From positions 248,001 to 312,000 of the forward strand of contig NW_003101679.1 in the NCBI RefSeq assembly GCF_000003855.2: 64,000 bases of DNA, read 5' to 3'. The position numbers and the translations under genes are program-made. This DNA is from Blastomyces gilchristii SLH14081 (taxonomy: Eukaryota > Ascomycota > Eurotiomycetes > Onygenales > Ajellomycetaceae). How positions within the stretch are numbered: the first letter of the stretch is position 1; each line of letters starts with the position of its first letter. The notes under the pieces were generated by a model, which was not told where the DNA came from, made no database searches, and worked only from the letters and a program-made list of their open reading frames with translations. Below are positions 36,675 to 48,479 of this stretch, piece after piece.

Positions 36675-38720
36675 TGAAGCTGCATTTACACAGATAAAGA
36701 AGATATTCATTAATACCTCTCTGCTGATAATATTTAATTCTGATCATAAGACAGTTATTGAAGCTGATTTCTCTGACTACATGACAGAAGAAGTAATATT
36801 GTAATATAATGATAAAGATGTTTTACAATCATATATCTTTATATCTTAGAAACTGAGTCACACTGAATACAATTATAAGATCTATGATAAGAAACTTCTC
36901 ATAATTATACACTGTTTAGAAGAATGAAACTCTGAACTCTGAAGTATCTTTAAATTTAAGATAGTCATAGATTATAAGAATCTTAAATACTTTACAACTA
37001 TCAGTAAACTCACTAAATAACAGATATAATAATCTGAGTTCTTAAGCTGCTTTTATTTTATAATACACTACTGTTCTGACAGTCAGAACTTAATAACAGA
37101 TGCCCTCTCATAATGAGAGTAAGATATATTATTCAATGTAACAGATACTCACTAAATGAACTGAGAGCACTGACTCTTGAATCTGAAGATACTAGTTAAT
37201 CAAGATAAAACAGCTCACAGCACTATACATACTTCTCTAATTAGAACTATCACTGATATCTCAACTTCTTCTAAATCTACATTAGATGAGCTATGATATA
37301 TAGCAGCTTAAACTGATGAACTTCTTCAAGAACTCATAATTATGTATAAGAATTGACATCTCAGAATATTCAATTGATAATAATAACACTTTACAATTCT
37401 GTGAATAACACTGAGTCTCTCACTTCAAACCCTTACATATCTGAATAATGCAAGAGATACATAATTCATATATAACTGATTATTCAGACTGTGAATAACT
37501 GTATAGAATAATCTTCTGAGAGTTCTATTAATCTGAGATATTAAACAGTATCAGATACTTTATCTGAAACTATAATCACTGTTCTTCTATTATCTTATGA
37601 AAGAACTGTAGAAAAGATCTACTGAAATCACTTAATATTTCTGATAGAATCTGATAAGATGTAGTAATTAACTTCACTATTAATCTATCTAAGAGTAAGA
37701 GTTGTAGAAACATTCTGATCATCATTGACTAACTAAGTAAAGATATAATATTGAAATCTTATAATAAGATGAATACTGAATAAGTCACTGAAGTCTTCTT
37801 ACAGAGTTCATTCTATTAGATATATAAGTTACTGAGATTAATAGTATCAGATCAGAGCTGTTAATTTGTAAGTACTCTCTAAATAAGAATCTGTTAAGTT
37901 CTTAAGATTATACACTGTCTATTAACTATCTATCACTCTGAGACTGATAATGCATTAGAATGAATAATTCAGACTGTAAAGAACTATCTTTATAAGTTCT
38001 GTAATTACTTATAAGATAATTGACATAATCTTCTTCTACATACAGAGATTACTATCAATGACTGAGATACTGTCTTATCAGATGTAAGCTCATTCTTTCA
38101 TACACACAGTTATTATATGAAAGTGTTAAATCTTCTAGAGATTACACAGTTTACACTGAACCTCTGTAATCTGATTCAGATTACTGATAATATAGTAATA
38201 AAGCTCTGAGATACTCATGACTGAGCAGAAGCCTTCATAACAGTCATGAAACAAGATCAAGAGAATCAAATCAATATTCACTGAGATTCTGCTAAGCAGT
38301 ATAAGATAGAAGACTTAGTGTGATTGAATCTTAAGAATATACAGATTACATGTTTATCTTATACACTGAACTATCATCATGTCAAGTATAATGTAATAGA
38401 AGTTCTAGATAGTTATAACTATTATCTTAACATATCATCAGAAATTCATGATGTCTTTCACATAAGCTTACTCTGCTACACTGTCACTGACCTGTTCTCT
38501 TCTCAACTAACTTTCAACTGACAGCTGCCAGAGATCATAGAAGAAGATAATGAGCTTGAGTGAGAGATTAAAGATATTCTTGATCAGAGATCACAGCTGC
38601 AGTCAATAATATCTTGTGAAATGAGTCAGCTATAATTAATCAATCTGAACTCTGAGTTTCATGTTATCTGAAACAGTAGCTCTTGACTGATGAGAACTGC
38701 TTCTGAAAGAGAGGAACTAA
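36675..38720 (+). pseudogene. G2 RNase H, integrase and C-terminal relic
   Basis: Resumes the G2 reading after M4. RNase H begins EAAFTQIKKIFINTSLLIIF and continues to KTVIEADFSDY (36571-36804). Integrase core pieces near 37.7-38.1 kb include LIVSDQS, YHSETDNALE and VSSFFHTHSY. The end reads YYLNISSEIHDVFHISLL near 38.43 kb (38324-38521), the conserved integrase tail of Ty3/gypsy chromoviruses. A following LPEIIEEDNELE and EIKDILDQRS resembles a degraded chromodomain start. The last frame ends close to the 3' LTR at 38721. Confidence 0.85.
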
Positions 38721-39034
38721 TGTGATGGGCTGCACCTGATCAATTATATAGACTATTTCATACACTTCATAGATTTCTACTGCCTCATTCTCAATCACCA
38801 ATCCTCAGCTGCTACAAATGTGTATGTTTCAATTACTGATCCTCAGCTGCTATGAACATGTGTATATTCTTCCATCTTGAAGCTTCATCATGTACATCAT
38901 CACATACACATATAAATATTCACTTCAATCATCAATTCTCACACTTTCTCTTTCTTTCCTTCTCTAATGTTTTTCTCTTTGTTATATAAGACCTATATAT
39001 ATTATACCGATCTATTCGGCGTAGGCTTCTTACA
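38721..39034 (+). repeat. 3' LTR of G2
   Basis: 314 bp like its partner but decayed over its first two thirds (GATGGGCTGCACCTGAT where the 5' LTR has GGCGGGCTGCGCCCGAT). The last 40 bp keep CpGs. Confidence 0.93.
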
Positions 39035-41640
39035 TAAGTGATATTTCTTTCTTACATGCACGGATCCATGGCCAAGTCAAGCCACTGCTCAGCATGCGGC
39101 GGCATCCGCACCCTAGCCACTAAGGTTACCAATCGGCTCAAAGTCCGTGTCCGTCCACGCAGCTATTTGAGATCAATAATAATGACTACGGAGTACATGC
39201 AGTTCTTCAAGTCTGTGCGGAGGCACCTATGACGCCACTTTCACCCCATAAAATCAACTCAGCGTACGGATGTGGCTCATACACTTTGCGGTTTCATGAG
39301 TCAGTGTCCACGGTCAGGTTGCTAGACAATTCTCGAATCCCGCGCCGCTTTGCGGGCACGCTTGCGTATTTATTCAATTTCAGTGTTTCCACTAACTTGG
39401 ACGCCCTGCAATTAGCGGACATGGAGTCTGAGATCACAAAGTTGTTGTTCCCGATCAAGCAAGGATTGAACGCTTTGTAAACTCATTCGTCAACCTCGGA
39501 GTCGTCCTCGGAGCAAACATATGCGCGCTAGGCCCCATCCTGACCCTTTTCATCCAGGCAGCTTTTTCATTGTTATATACAGTACCGTCCACCTGCACGT
39601 TTCTGGTTGCATCGTTAGCTTCGTAGGAGTTTCTCTACAAATCCCAACGATCCTTGACCACTCACAATCTAGTGTGGCCCTATTGCTCTTGCTAATACTA
39701 GGATAGGAAACTTGGGGGGACTCAATGAGGTCAATACGTAACGTGGGCGTGAAATACATCAACCTCAAATGTCAGACCCGACTCCATTACATCTTCAAAC
39801 TTGAAATTTAGGTCAGATAAAACTTGGTCAGACACCCAGCTGCTCTAAATAATCTATTGCAAGGATACGGAAAGGAAACAGTAGCTAGGTTACCAGTCAA
39901 CCCAGATGAAACTCTAACCTGCTCCACAAAATGGAATTGAACAATTCTGACAGATGATCAAGCAATTTGATCCACAGCCGCTTTGTCCAGCAGAGCCTCG
40001 AGTCATTCGGTTGTGATCTCCTCGACACCACAGTAGGCTCTTGCAGGACAACAATACACTCCCCAAAAAGGATCTACACGAAATCTGGGTTCAGCTGCTG
40101 CATGCGGCATGCAGTCGTCCTGAAAATGTTCAAGGTGGGACGTGCCGTTACTTTCCCAGTCCTTAAGACGGGTATAATGGCCGGGTCAGTCGTTCGTTGA
40201 CGTTTCCCTGGACGAAAGTTGCGTTATCGCTTTCCACGGCAAGGCCTTGATTACCCACTCCGATCAAAAGATTGCATGATTAAGTTTGGTATATATAACG
40301 TAGCGCTCCCGCACACGCTTGATAAGGGGGTGTAACATCTGCAGATATGGTGACATGTACAGGCGCCTAATCGATGCCATTCAAGCAACCGAGCCGACGA
40401 CTGCAGCGTGCGTTCCGTAAGACGGTCACACAGAACACCTACATTTGTGAACGGTGCTGGATAATGATGGCCCAGTGGACGAAATACCTCCGAGGCAAGC
40501 TTTTTTGATATCAGGTGACCATTTGAGTCTTATTTTTCACAGGTCGTGAAAATAGGCTCCCCAGGTCTTTATGCCGTTGTCAGCCATATATCCAAGGCCG
40601 GAACAATCGCCTGTCGCGGACAAAGAGCCATGGCCATACAAGTTGTGTCCCTCGGTCAAGTCTTATTGCACATGAAATAGCCAAGTGTTCAAATAGGTCG
40701 GCCCGTTTATGCTGGACCTGAGGAATGTTGAAGTTGCGATTTGTGGCGTAACTGATGACTGGGAGCGAGCGCTGTCATGGTTGAAATTCGAGTACCACTG
40801 AGAGCATCCATGACGGCGAATGGCAATGATCCTGCCGTGATTATTCCTGAGAGGTTTCGTTGCTATGATACAAGTTCAGCTATTGAGTGACATAATGGTA
40901 AGACCACCGTTCTTCGGCCAAGTTGGAGAGAAATGATCTGTTCATTTGAATACAGGATTTGCTGTAGAGCGTCTGCCTTACCTCGCGACTGTGAAACATC
41001 CGTAGCCAGGCCATATTGCTCAAGCGCAACCTCATCGAGATCGACGTGCCGCGCGTCATCCATGCCTTTCACACATTCCACCTGTGCCTCGATAGCACAA
41101 AGCGCGCTTGACCTAAAGTCCGATGATAGGGTTGAACAGATGGAGGCGGTGACGTGCATTAAATGCTTTGGTAATGTTGACGGAATCCAGAAATCTGCGC
41201 CCAAATTCCCTAGCAAGTCCACACGAAGTTGGGAGTGACAGAAGGGATAGGAAAAGTCGATACGTAATCCTTCCTAGACTCATCATCTCTATCGATCATC
41301 GGCATTTTAGGAACCATCAAGCGAAAATGGAATTCCTCGCCCCTTTCTACTATGTACGTCTCTGCGTTCAGGTATCTCTCAGATGTGCGGCAAGCGAAAA
41401 CGACCAAATCTTATGCCTTATTTTAAGAATACAAAATGGACAAATGTGTGTGTTAAATCAATGCGGCCGCAGAGGCTGAGTGAGTCGGCGAATCAGCCGA
41501 GGCAATGGCGAGATCTGATGGGCAAAGTGCCACGTACAGCTGCATCGCCGCAGGTGTCCGCCCAAGGTTGAATCCTGATATCCCGCGATGTTCACTTCTA
41601 TGGCGGTTACGGTCAGCCCCTGCGGACATTCATACCCTGA
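39035..41640. other. Low-copy sequence with unrecognised coding relics
   Basis: Normal-composition, CpG-containing DNA, so not a decayed repeat. Plus-strand open stretches at 39038-39232, 39229-39480 and about 39443-39629 overlap in different frames. The last contains a likely membrane segment (GVVLGANICALGPILTLF). Minus-strand stretches at 41407-41210 and 41222-40863 (119 residues, ending HSIAELVS) abut in different frames, as if one ORF had a frameshift or unseen intron. I recognise no family in any of them. This could be one or two ageing pseudogenes or genes with introns I could not place. Confidence 0.35.
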
Positions 41641-41679
41641 AAGGAGTTCCCGCGATGCAACTTGCGATCATAGCCTGCA

Positions 41680-42708
41680 TCAACTGGTTTCATTACCTCC
41701 ATAAAGTACCTCGCATACACCACCAACGGGTATGTCCATCACTGCATCTGTTCCCTCATTCCAGATGTATTTCCATTCCAGCTTTCTTTTCTGGGGACCC
41801 ATTATTTGTGCTGTGGCAGCATTGGGATTCATCTTCTCAGATCCACCAGGGCGTCTTCTGCCCTTGCTATCAATGACTGCAATATTTGCTACTTCATCCA
41901 CGATATTTTCGATGCTACTCATCGGCAGTGTAAGATATCCAGTATTATAGGCGGATAATGCAACATAAATATAGATGATTGTCACTATGAGGAAACTTGG
42001 GATCGCAAGAGACCACCAGCGATTTGGGTAGTAGTAAATCCCCAGTTGGTGAAGGAAAGGTGAGGGAAGGTATGACCACAAAAGATATATCACTATCAGC
42101 AAGGTATATCAGCGATTGCACCAGAGATGGAGATGGGGAAGAAGCATACAGAAAGCGAGTGACGAAGCAAGATAGAGCACAAATCCATAGTACTCATACG
42201 TTGGCACCTTAGGGCTTGCACGTGGCACGGTAATTGCAGTACGCGCAGAACGCGCCACAGCGGCTTCCATGTCATTTAGGTTCTCAACATCGGAGCTGTC
42301 CGGTGTGGTGGGTCGCGATGTTGTTGTAGAAAATGATGGCCGGAGGAGAGACGTTAATGAGGGCGATGGAGGCAGCGGCGTAGGGGGGCGGTTGTAGAAT
42401 GGAGGCGCAAATGCATTGGGAAGTGAAGTATTGGACAGGAATGCAGATGGCCCCATCACATTCTCACCGTTGGCTGTCGCGCGCTCGTGTAAGTCCTCGT
42501 CGCTAGAGGTAGAAACAGACGATGAGTGTCTCTCTGAGTAGTGCGACTGAAAATCTGCCTCATCTTCCATCTCGCTATCCCCATCATCGTCACCACCGAC
42601 ATCGTGATCACCGTCATCATCATCATCATCATCGGCCAGGCCTCTAGGTGTAAAATCTTCATCTACATATTCTTTCTCGTGATATCTGTCAGACGAGTCG
42701 AAAGGCAT
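41680..42708 (-). CDS. GPI19: GPI-GlcNAc transferase subunit PIG-P (Gpi19), two exons
   Basis: Subunit of the ER complex that adds GlcNAc to phosphatidylinositol, the first step of GPI-anchor synthesis. Exons on the minus strand are 42708-42150 and 42092-41680, 972 nt or 323 residues. The 57-nt intron (42149-42093) has GTATGC and TAG and lies within the first membrane segment. Residues 1-165 are a hydrophilic extension with an Asp run (residues 26-32) and Pro/Ser-rich stretches. The PIG-P domain follows: YEYYGFVLYLASSLAF, then IYLLWSYLPSPFLHQLGIYY and YPNRWWSLAIPSFL with the second membrane segment, then GYLTLPMSSIENIVDE. It ends with DAVMDIPVGGVCEVLYGG, typical of fungal members. The frame is clean and no decay is seen. 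The start gives a full N-terminus but a shorter start cannot be excluded. Confidence 0.93.
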
Positions 42709-43428
42709 TTTCGTGTGTCTGTTGAGCGACCTAACGAGCGGGGTGTGGATTTTTACTCTCAGGCCAGTATGGTATCACGTTCGGGTAAGGGGCCCGCATG
42801 AGAGAATTGTTGCGAGTCCCAGGAAGCTTGGATGCCACTCCGTTTTGTCTCCGCTCCTCCGTGGTGTTCCTCCAGTTGGTTTCTTGGAGTGAGTTTGTCA
42901 AGATGCGCGAACCAAAACCCCCCTTACACGCATTATGTAAGCCGTCGCATGCGTTAAATATTTAACCCGTTTCAGGAAGCAGAAAACTTGACTATAATGT
43001 TAGAGCCGTGTCACTAGTGGATACCAGAGTAGAACTGCAGCTATACAACAGGTTGTGATATTACTGATTCTTGAGTAGGAGAACTAGCTATGGAAGGAGA
43101 GCAGGGAATATAAGGTGCCACAGCCTGTGTGAGTCACATGATGACCATATGATGGTACTCTAAGCCCTAGTAGTCTTACACTCTGTCTCTTCATCTCTCT
43201 CACCTCTCTAGAGACAGTGAGATGAATATAATATATATTAAAATATATGATAACATAGACAGTATGCATGAAATAAGAAATATATAAAGTAATAATAAAA
43301 CACACTCTGCTCTGAGTGAAAGAAGAAGAAAAAAAAAAACTTGAATGAGATTAATAGAACACAGTCTGTCTTGAGTCTTGACTTAATTGACAGAATAGAC
43401 TCTGTCTCAGTCACTGAACTAGCAGAAC
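42709..43428. other. Upstream of PIG-P and island border
   Basis: Normal composition to about 43.05 kb, presumably the PIG-P promoter, then decayed AT-rich DNA. A TG...CA stretch at about 43129-43256 beginning TGTGAGTCACATGATGACC could be a solo LTR, but I see no partner or target duplication. An A-run lies at about 43329-43339. Confidence 0.4.
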
Positions 43429-43933
43429 TAGACTGACCGTGTGACTGTGTCTGAGACAAGGACTAGATTTTTTAATAGTCTTATTATCAATTTAACTGAT
43501 CTTATTACATGATTTGAACATTAAATAGTAGTTTCATACTATCTCAGTGAGACTTACTGTCTACTCTTATTATATTTTTTAAATGAGATCATGATTTTCA
43601 CTTCTCAATTTAAATTATTTTTATTACTTTAAATGACTTTAAATCTTATTTAAGTATTACTAAAAAGCATTACTTTTTAAAAAATTAAAAATAGTTTAAA
43701 AAAACCTTAAAATGTCTAAAAATAGTAACTTTATATCAAGAATGAGACTAAATGAGATTAAATGAAATTACTTTCTTATTTTTTTCAAGTCATGATTTCA
43801 TTTTAAGATCTAATATATAGTCATTTTATATGTTTTTTTAATGACTAGTCTCAGCAAAATTCATATTAAGAAATGTATGAGATCAGATTAAATAAGATTA
43901 AATATGAAATTCTTGATTTCAGCAGCTAGTCTA
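43429..43933 (+). mobile_element. 506-bp MITE, copy M5
   Basis: Full copy, strongly decayed (ends TAGACTGACCGTGT and GCTAGTCTA). Perfect 8-bp duplication AGCAGAAC at 43421-43428 and 43934-43941. Confidence 0.93.
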
Positions 43934-43941
43934 AGCAGAAC

Positions 43942-44064
43942 ACACTCTGTTCTAAATGTTATAAAAAGTAGTGAGACATGCTCTGACTCTACTTTATTTA
44001 TATATATAGTGAGATATACTTTACTCTATAAGAAATGAAAGAGTCTATTGAAGATTATCAGTAC
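43942..44064. other. Decayed spacer
   Basis: Continuation of the DNA into which M5 inserted; no feature recognised. Confidence 0.4.
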
Positions 44065-45031
44065 TGTTATAATTCAAAGATTGCTGAAGCCAGCGGATAA
44101 TTACAGCCGTATGCCGGCTTTTTATATACATTATATACATTATACTAAATTAATTAGTGGCTGTTATGACCTCTTTACATTCATAAGCATGTTCAGAAGT
44201 GACTGTGTTATTATTCAGTAGTTATACATTCTTCTGAATCACATTCTCTCTCATCAGATTCAGTCACACTTATGTAACTATAATATAAGTTCTAGCTTCA
44301 TATTAATTAACATACTGCTAGTGTTTATAATTGTATAGTCTATTTCTGATCTAGCTAGTATTCTTCTTATATTCTCATAAAGAAATTTTTACTATATTAT
44401 ATTACTCATTTACTAACTTTTTTCATTCTTCAATTATCTTCTTTATTATTGTTATTATTGAATATTACTATTTTATTTAAGATTTCTACTTCTTCTTCTG
44501 TTTAACATCTTCTATTTATTTATCTATTACATTTTATATATTTCTGGCAATGACTCTCTATTCTCATAACAAGTATTATTATAGTACTCCTATCAGACAG
44601 TTTATTAATAGTAAGTGTAATATATTATGAAATATAATTAGAACTTATTTATCTTCTAATAATTATCAGAAGATACTATTATAAATAACATGTTTTCTTT
44701 ATTTTCTTATACACTCTTAACTATTTTTCTTCTTATTAGACTTTTAATTGTATTTTCTAATATAATTTTGCATAGACACAGATGCTGATATATTTATTTT
44801 TATTTATATGAAATCTTCATATATTGACAGATTTATATTTATCAATAATAGTGAACATCTCAATATTAAATCATTAATTAAGAACTTGAAGAATATGATA
44901 ATGAAAAAATTACTTATACTATATATAACTGAGTCTCTTATATCTCTCTCTATCTCTTTTATCACTGTTTCTCTCTCTGTTACTTTCTCTTAATCTTCTA
45001 CACTTGTCTCTGTTTTTAGTTCTCTCACTGC
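44065..45031 (-). mobile_element. Partial copy of gypsy G5 (LTR and 3' interior)
   Basis: An LTR-like start at 44065-44243 matches the G5 LTR with one subrepeat fewer, followed by about 790 bp of interior that matches 27243-28010. In element orientation this is the 3' end. It keeps the antisense reading: ATG at 44550, donor at 44611, acceptor ending at 44781, then frame from 44782 into SSYIDRFIFINNSEH. It stops where MITE M6 begins; no pol or second LTR is present nearby. Confidence 0.85.
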
Positions 45032-45790
45032 TAGACTGACCGTGTGACCGTGTCTAGACTAGTTATCAGAACTATGAATTTCACATTTGATTTTATTTAA
45101 TCTAATCTTATACATTTCTTGATGTGAATTCTGCTGAGACTAGTTATTAAAAAAACATGCAAAGTGACTATATATCAGATCTTAAAATGAAATCATGACT
45201 TGAAAAAAATAAGAAAGTGATCTCATTTGATCTCATTTAGTCTCATTCTTAGTATAAAGTTACTATTTTTAGACATCTTAAGATTTTTATTAGAATATTT
45301 TTAATTTTTTAAAAAGTAACACTTTTTGATAACACTTAAATGAGATTTAAAGTCATTTAAATCAATAAAAATAATTTAAATTAAGAAGTGAAAATCATAG
45401 TCTCATTTGAAAAATATAATAAGAGTAAACAGTAAGTTGCACTGAAATAGTATGAGACTACTATATAATGTTAAAACTGTGTAATGAGATCAGTTGAATT
45501 GATAATAAGACTATTAAAAAATCTGATTCTGATCTTAGATATAGTCGCATAGTCAGTCTAACTGTGTCTGAGATCAGAATCAGAATATTTAATAGTCTTA
45601 TTATTAATTTAACTGATCTCATTACACAGTTTTAAGATTATATAGTAGTTTTATACTGTCTCAGTGAGACTTACTGTCTACTCTTATTACATTTTTCAAA
45701 TAGAACTATAATTTTCACTTCTCAATTTAAATTATTTTTATTGCTTTAAATAACTTTAAATCTCATTTGAGCATTATTAAAAAGCATTAC
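45032..45790 (+). mobile_element. 506-bp MITE copy M6, interrupted and truncated
   Basis: Starts TAGACTGACCGTGTGACC at 45032, is split after 45054 by M7 and resumes at 45569, running to 45790 where it is cut off at the SINE copy. The right end and its target duplication are missing. Confidence 0.88.
45055..45560 (-). mobile_element. 506-bp MITE copy M7 nested in M6, opposite orientation
   Basis: Full 506-bp copy with TAGACTAG and CAGTCTA ends. Its duplication is ACCGTGTC (45047-45054) and ACTGTGTC (45561-45568), one C-to-T apart, made from the subterminal repeat of M6 itself. Confidence 0.9.
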
Positions 45791-45791
45791 T

Positions 45792-45914
45792 GTCTCAGTG
45801 ACTGAATGGTTAATGCAGCCACCTGATAGCACCTTGATGTGGGAAATCAAGGTGTGTGAGTTCAAAACCCGCAGGAGATACATTAAATCCAGAACTCAAG
45901 CACCTCAGGTTTCT
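45792..45914 (+). mobile_element. tRNA-like SINE head, copy 2 (decayed)
   Basis: Same 123-bp length as 3074-3196 and collinear with it. Changes are C-to-T or G-to-A, for example GCCCCGGTGGCC in copy 1 versus GTCTCAGTGACT here. The B box reads AGTTCAAAACC. It directly abuts the truncated MITE M6. Confidence 0.7.
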
Positions 45915-46203
45915 GTAAGAAATCCCGCTCCTCGCGGATCCTTTACCTCTATTCCTATCTCTCATGTAATCAATAGGGCTAGCGGCCCTTGGCTACACAC
46001 AACTATATAGACTGAAGTTCATGAATACTATTCATAACTCAGCTTGAATGCTATTATATTTTTGATCTCTACATTTTATCTTTCTACTGTGAATACTTCT
46101 AGTAGTTAACAGTACATATCATGCTAAGCTGCAAACACCTGAATAATCACCTGCAAGCACTTATTCTTATATTTCAAGCTCAGTCAGTCAGTAACCACTC
46201 ATT
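45915..46203 (+). other. Leader region of G4, possible LTR
   Basis: A GC-rich start TGTAAGAAATCCCGCTCCTC (about 45915) followed by decayed AT-rich sequence before the G4 gag start. It could hold the G4 5' LTR or what is left of it, but I found no matching copy at the 3' end, where the LINE begins. Confidence 0.35.
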
Positions 46204-46354
46204 ATGACTGAAAGAACTAGAAACTCACATGCTTCAATCCCTGTGAACTCTACTGCAGGCACTCAGAAGCAGTCACTCAAATCATGAATAACTTCTGTAG
46301 AAGAAGTCTCAGAGAACTTATCAATCACTCGCGGGACATCATTCTCTGCATCTG

Positions 46355-46860
46355 TAGACTGACCGTGTGACCGTGTCTGAGACCAGAACTAGATTTTTTG
46401 ATAGTTTCATTATCAATTCAACTGATTCCATTACATGGTTTTAATATTAGATAGTAGTCTCATACTGTTTCAGTGAGACTTACTGTCTACTCTTGTCACA
46501 TTTTTCAAATGAGATCATGATTTCCACTTCTCAATTTAAATTATTTTTATTGCTTTAAATGACTTTAAATCTCATTTGAGTGTTACCAAAAAGTGTTACT
46601 TTTTAAAAAATTAAAAATAGTCTAAAAAAAACCTTAAAATGTCTAAAAATAGTAACTTTATGCCAAGAATGAAACTAAATAAGATCAAATGAGATCACTT
46701 TCTCATTTTTTTCAAGTCATGGTTTCATTTTAAGATCTGATATATAGTCACTTTACATGTTTTTTTAATAGCCAGTCCCAGCGGGATTCATGCCAAGAAA
46801 TGTATGAGATCAGATTAAATGAGATCAAACATGAAATTCATGATCCCGGCGGCCAGTCTA
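46355..46860 (+). mobile_element. 506-bp MITE, copy M8
   Basis: Full copy in the G4 gag, flanked by TGCATCTG at 46347-46354 and 46861-46868. Moderately decayed; keeps a CCCGGCGGCC right end. Confidence 0.95.
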
Positions 46861-48479
46861 TGCATCTGTGACAGGGGAACTCTTCAAACTCACAAATGAA
46901 TCAATCTCAGTGAAGAACATTCTCAAGCACCTCTCACAGAACCAAGCTATTTTTCTACAAGAAATGCTTACTGTCTGTAAACACTCTCAAACTGAGTCTC
47001 TAGACATGATCTTCAGAGACATCTGTGAACTGAAAGGAAACTTTCTTAAGCTGTGACCACTTAAGGTCACTTATCAAATCACAATCTATAAAAGCTTTTG
47101 CAAGTTTGCATTTGAAATTGACTCACAAGCTCAGCTGTGTGACATGAAAGATGAAGAAGCTATTATCTACATAATGACAGATCTCTATTACACTGAAGTC
47201 AAGAACTGACTGAATCATCTAAAGAATGATTATGAAAGATCTCACTGATCTGTTCTTAAGACTTATTTAGAGAATAAGTTGAAAGACTTTGTAAGTCAGA
47301 CAGAGAACATCTGAGCTGTGATTATCAATATTAGAAAAAGAGATGAGAAATCTGATGAAGACTACTCACAGTACTTCATAGAATTATGATATAAATTAAG
47401 ATCTGTGAAAACAGGGCTCTGAAATAAGACCTGAATAATGATATTTATAAAGAGACTGAATAAAGACATGCAGAACAAGCTCATTGAGTAAGACTCTAAG
47501 TTCTTAACTCTGAAGAAACTGATGACTCTCATTCACTGCTTGCAGATCACTGTGAGAGTCACAGACCTGTGAAGAGTAAATCATCAACTGACTCTGTGAG
47601 AATCAGAAAAACAGAGAACAGGTTTATCAGAAAAAGATAACAAGACACAGAGAGATTTATATCTGACTGCTGAGTAGAGAGAAAGAGCTTCATAAGCTTC
47701 TATAAACAGAGTATATAACAGAGAGATTAAGAAAAAGAGACTCTGCTTTATCTGTTCTAAATCAGAACATCTTCACACAAAACTGTCTGAATAAATTAAA
47801 ATAGAAATTTGAGAAGTTATGAACAGAGTCAGTAACAGCCTTCTTAAGAGTCTTAAAGCTGACATCTGAATCTGTTACTCTCTCAATGAAAATACTTACT
47901 TATGAAAAGAAATCACACTGTGATACTGCTGCTCTGCAAGTATGAAAAGCATTGATAAACTCAGAATCTCAGATCACTGTAGTGTCTCTAAAGCTTATGA
48001 AGTGAATAAGCTGAATGATGAAAACTGAGAATCTGCTCTTATAATAAGCAGAGTATGAGAACTCAGATCTGAGAGCTGAGAGACTTATAAGAGTCATCTT
48101 TGAATTACAAGATCTCTCTGAAATCTGAAGAAGATTTACAGAAACTGTAATCATTATAAACATTACAGATGACATGTACTTAAGACTTGTATGACTTCAA
48201 AGACATAATTTATACATAGCTATTCATAAGTCAGGTTTATACTTCTGATCAGTGTTGACAGACTCACTCACAGAGATAGAATCAGTTAATGCTGCAGAGT
48301 TAATTAGAGAAGACAAGCTCATCTATATAATGACTTTGTAAGTGTCTGAGAATCTTATGATCATAAAAACTGAGCTTCAGATATCAGAGAAATATCAAGA
48401 TCTCACAGAGATGTTTAACTTAGTAAAGACAGCTGAGCTTTCATCTCACTGTGAGAAGAATCTGATAATAGATTTGATA

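Larger units (their letters stand above)
23464..39034 (+). mobile_element. Ty3/gypsy retrotransposon G2 carrying nested insertions
   Basis: Same family as G1, plus orientation. LTRs of 314 bp lie at 23464-23777 and 38721-39034, flanked by TAAGT on both sides (23459-23463 and 39035-39039). Internal DNA is 23778-26811 plus 36667-38720, about 5.09 kb once the inserted MITE M4 and gypsy G5 are removed, matching the 5.12-kb interior of G1. The order gag, protease, RT, RNase H, integrase and a C-terminal chromodomain-like segment is preserved. All frames carry nonsense changes. Confidence 0.94.

Noticed and set aside
41732..42801. Plus-strand and alternate minus-frame open stretches over PIG-P, including an Ile/Val-rich one opposite the Asp run
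   Set aside because: Shadows of the PIG-P exons; the Ile/Val richness is simply the reverse of repeated Asp codons.
43129..43256. Solo copia LTR
   Set aside because: It has TG...CA limits, but I found neither a target duplication nor a second copy, so it is mentioned only as a possibility.
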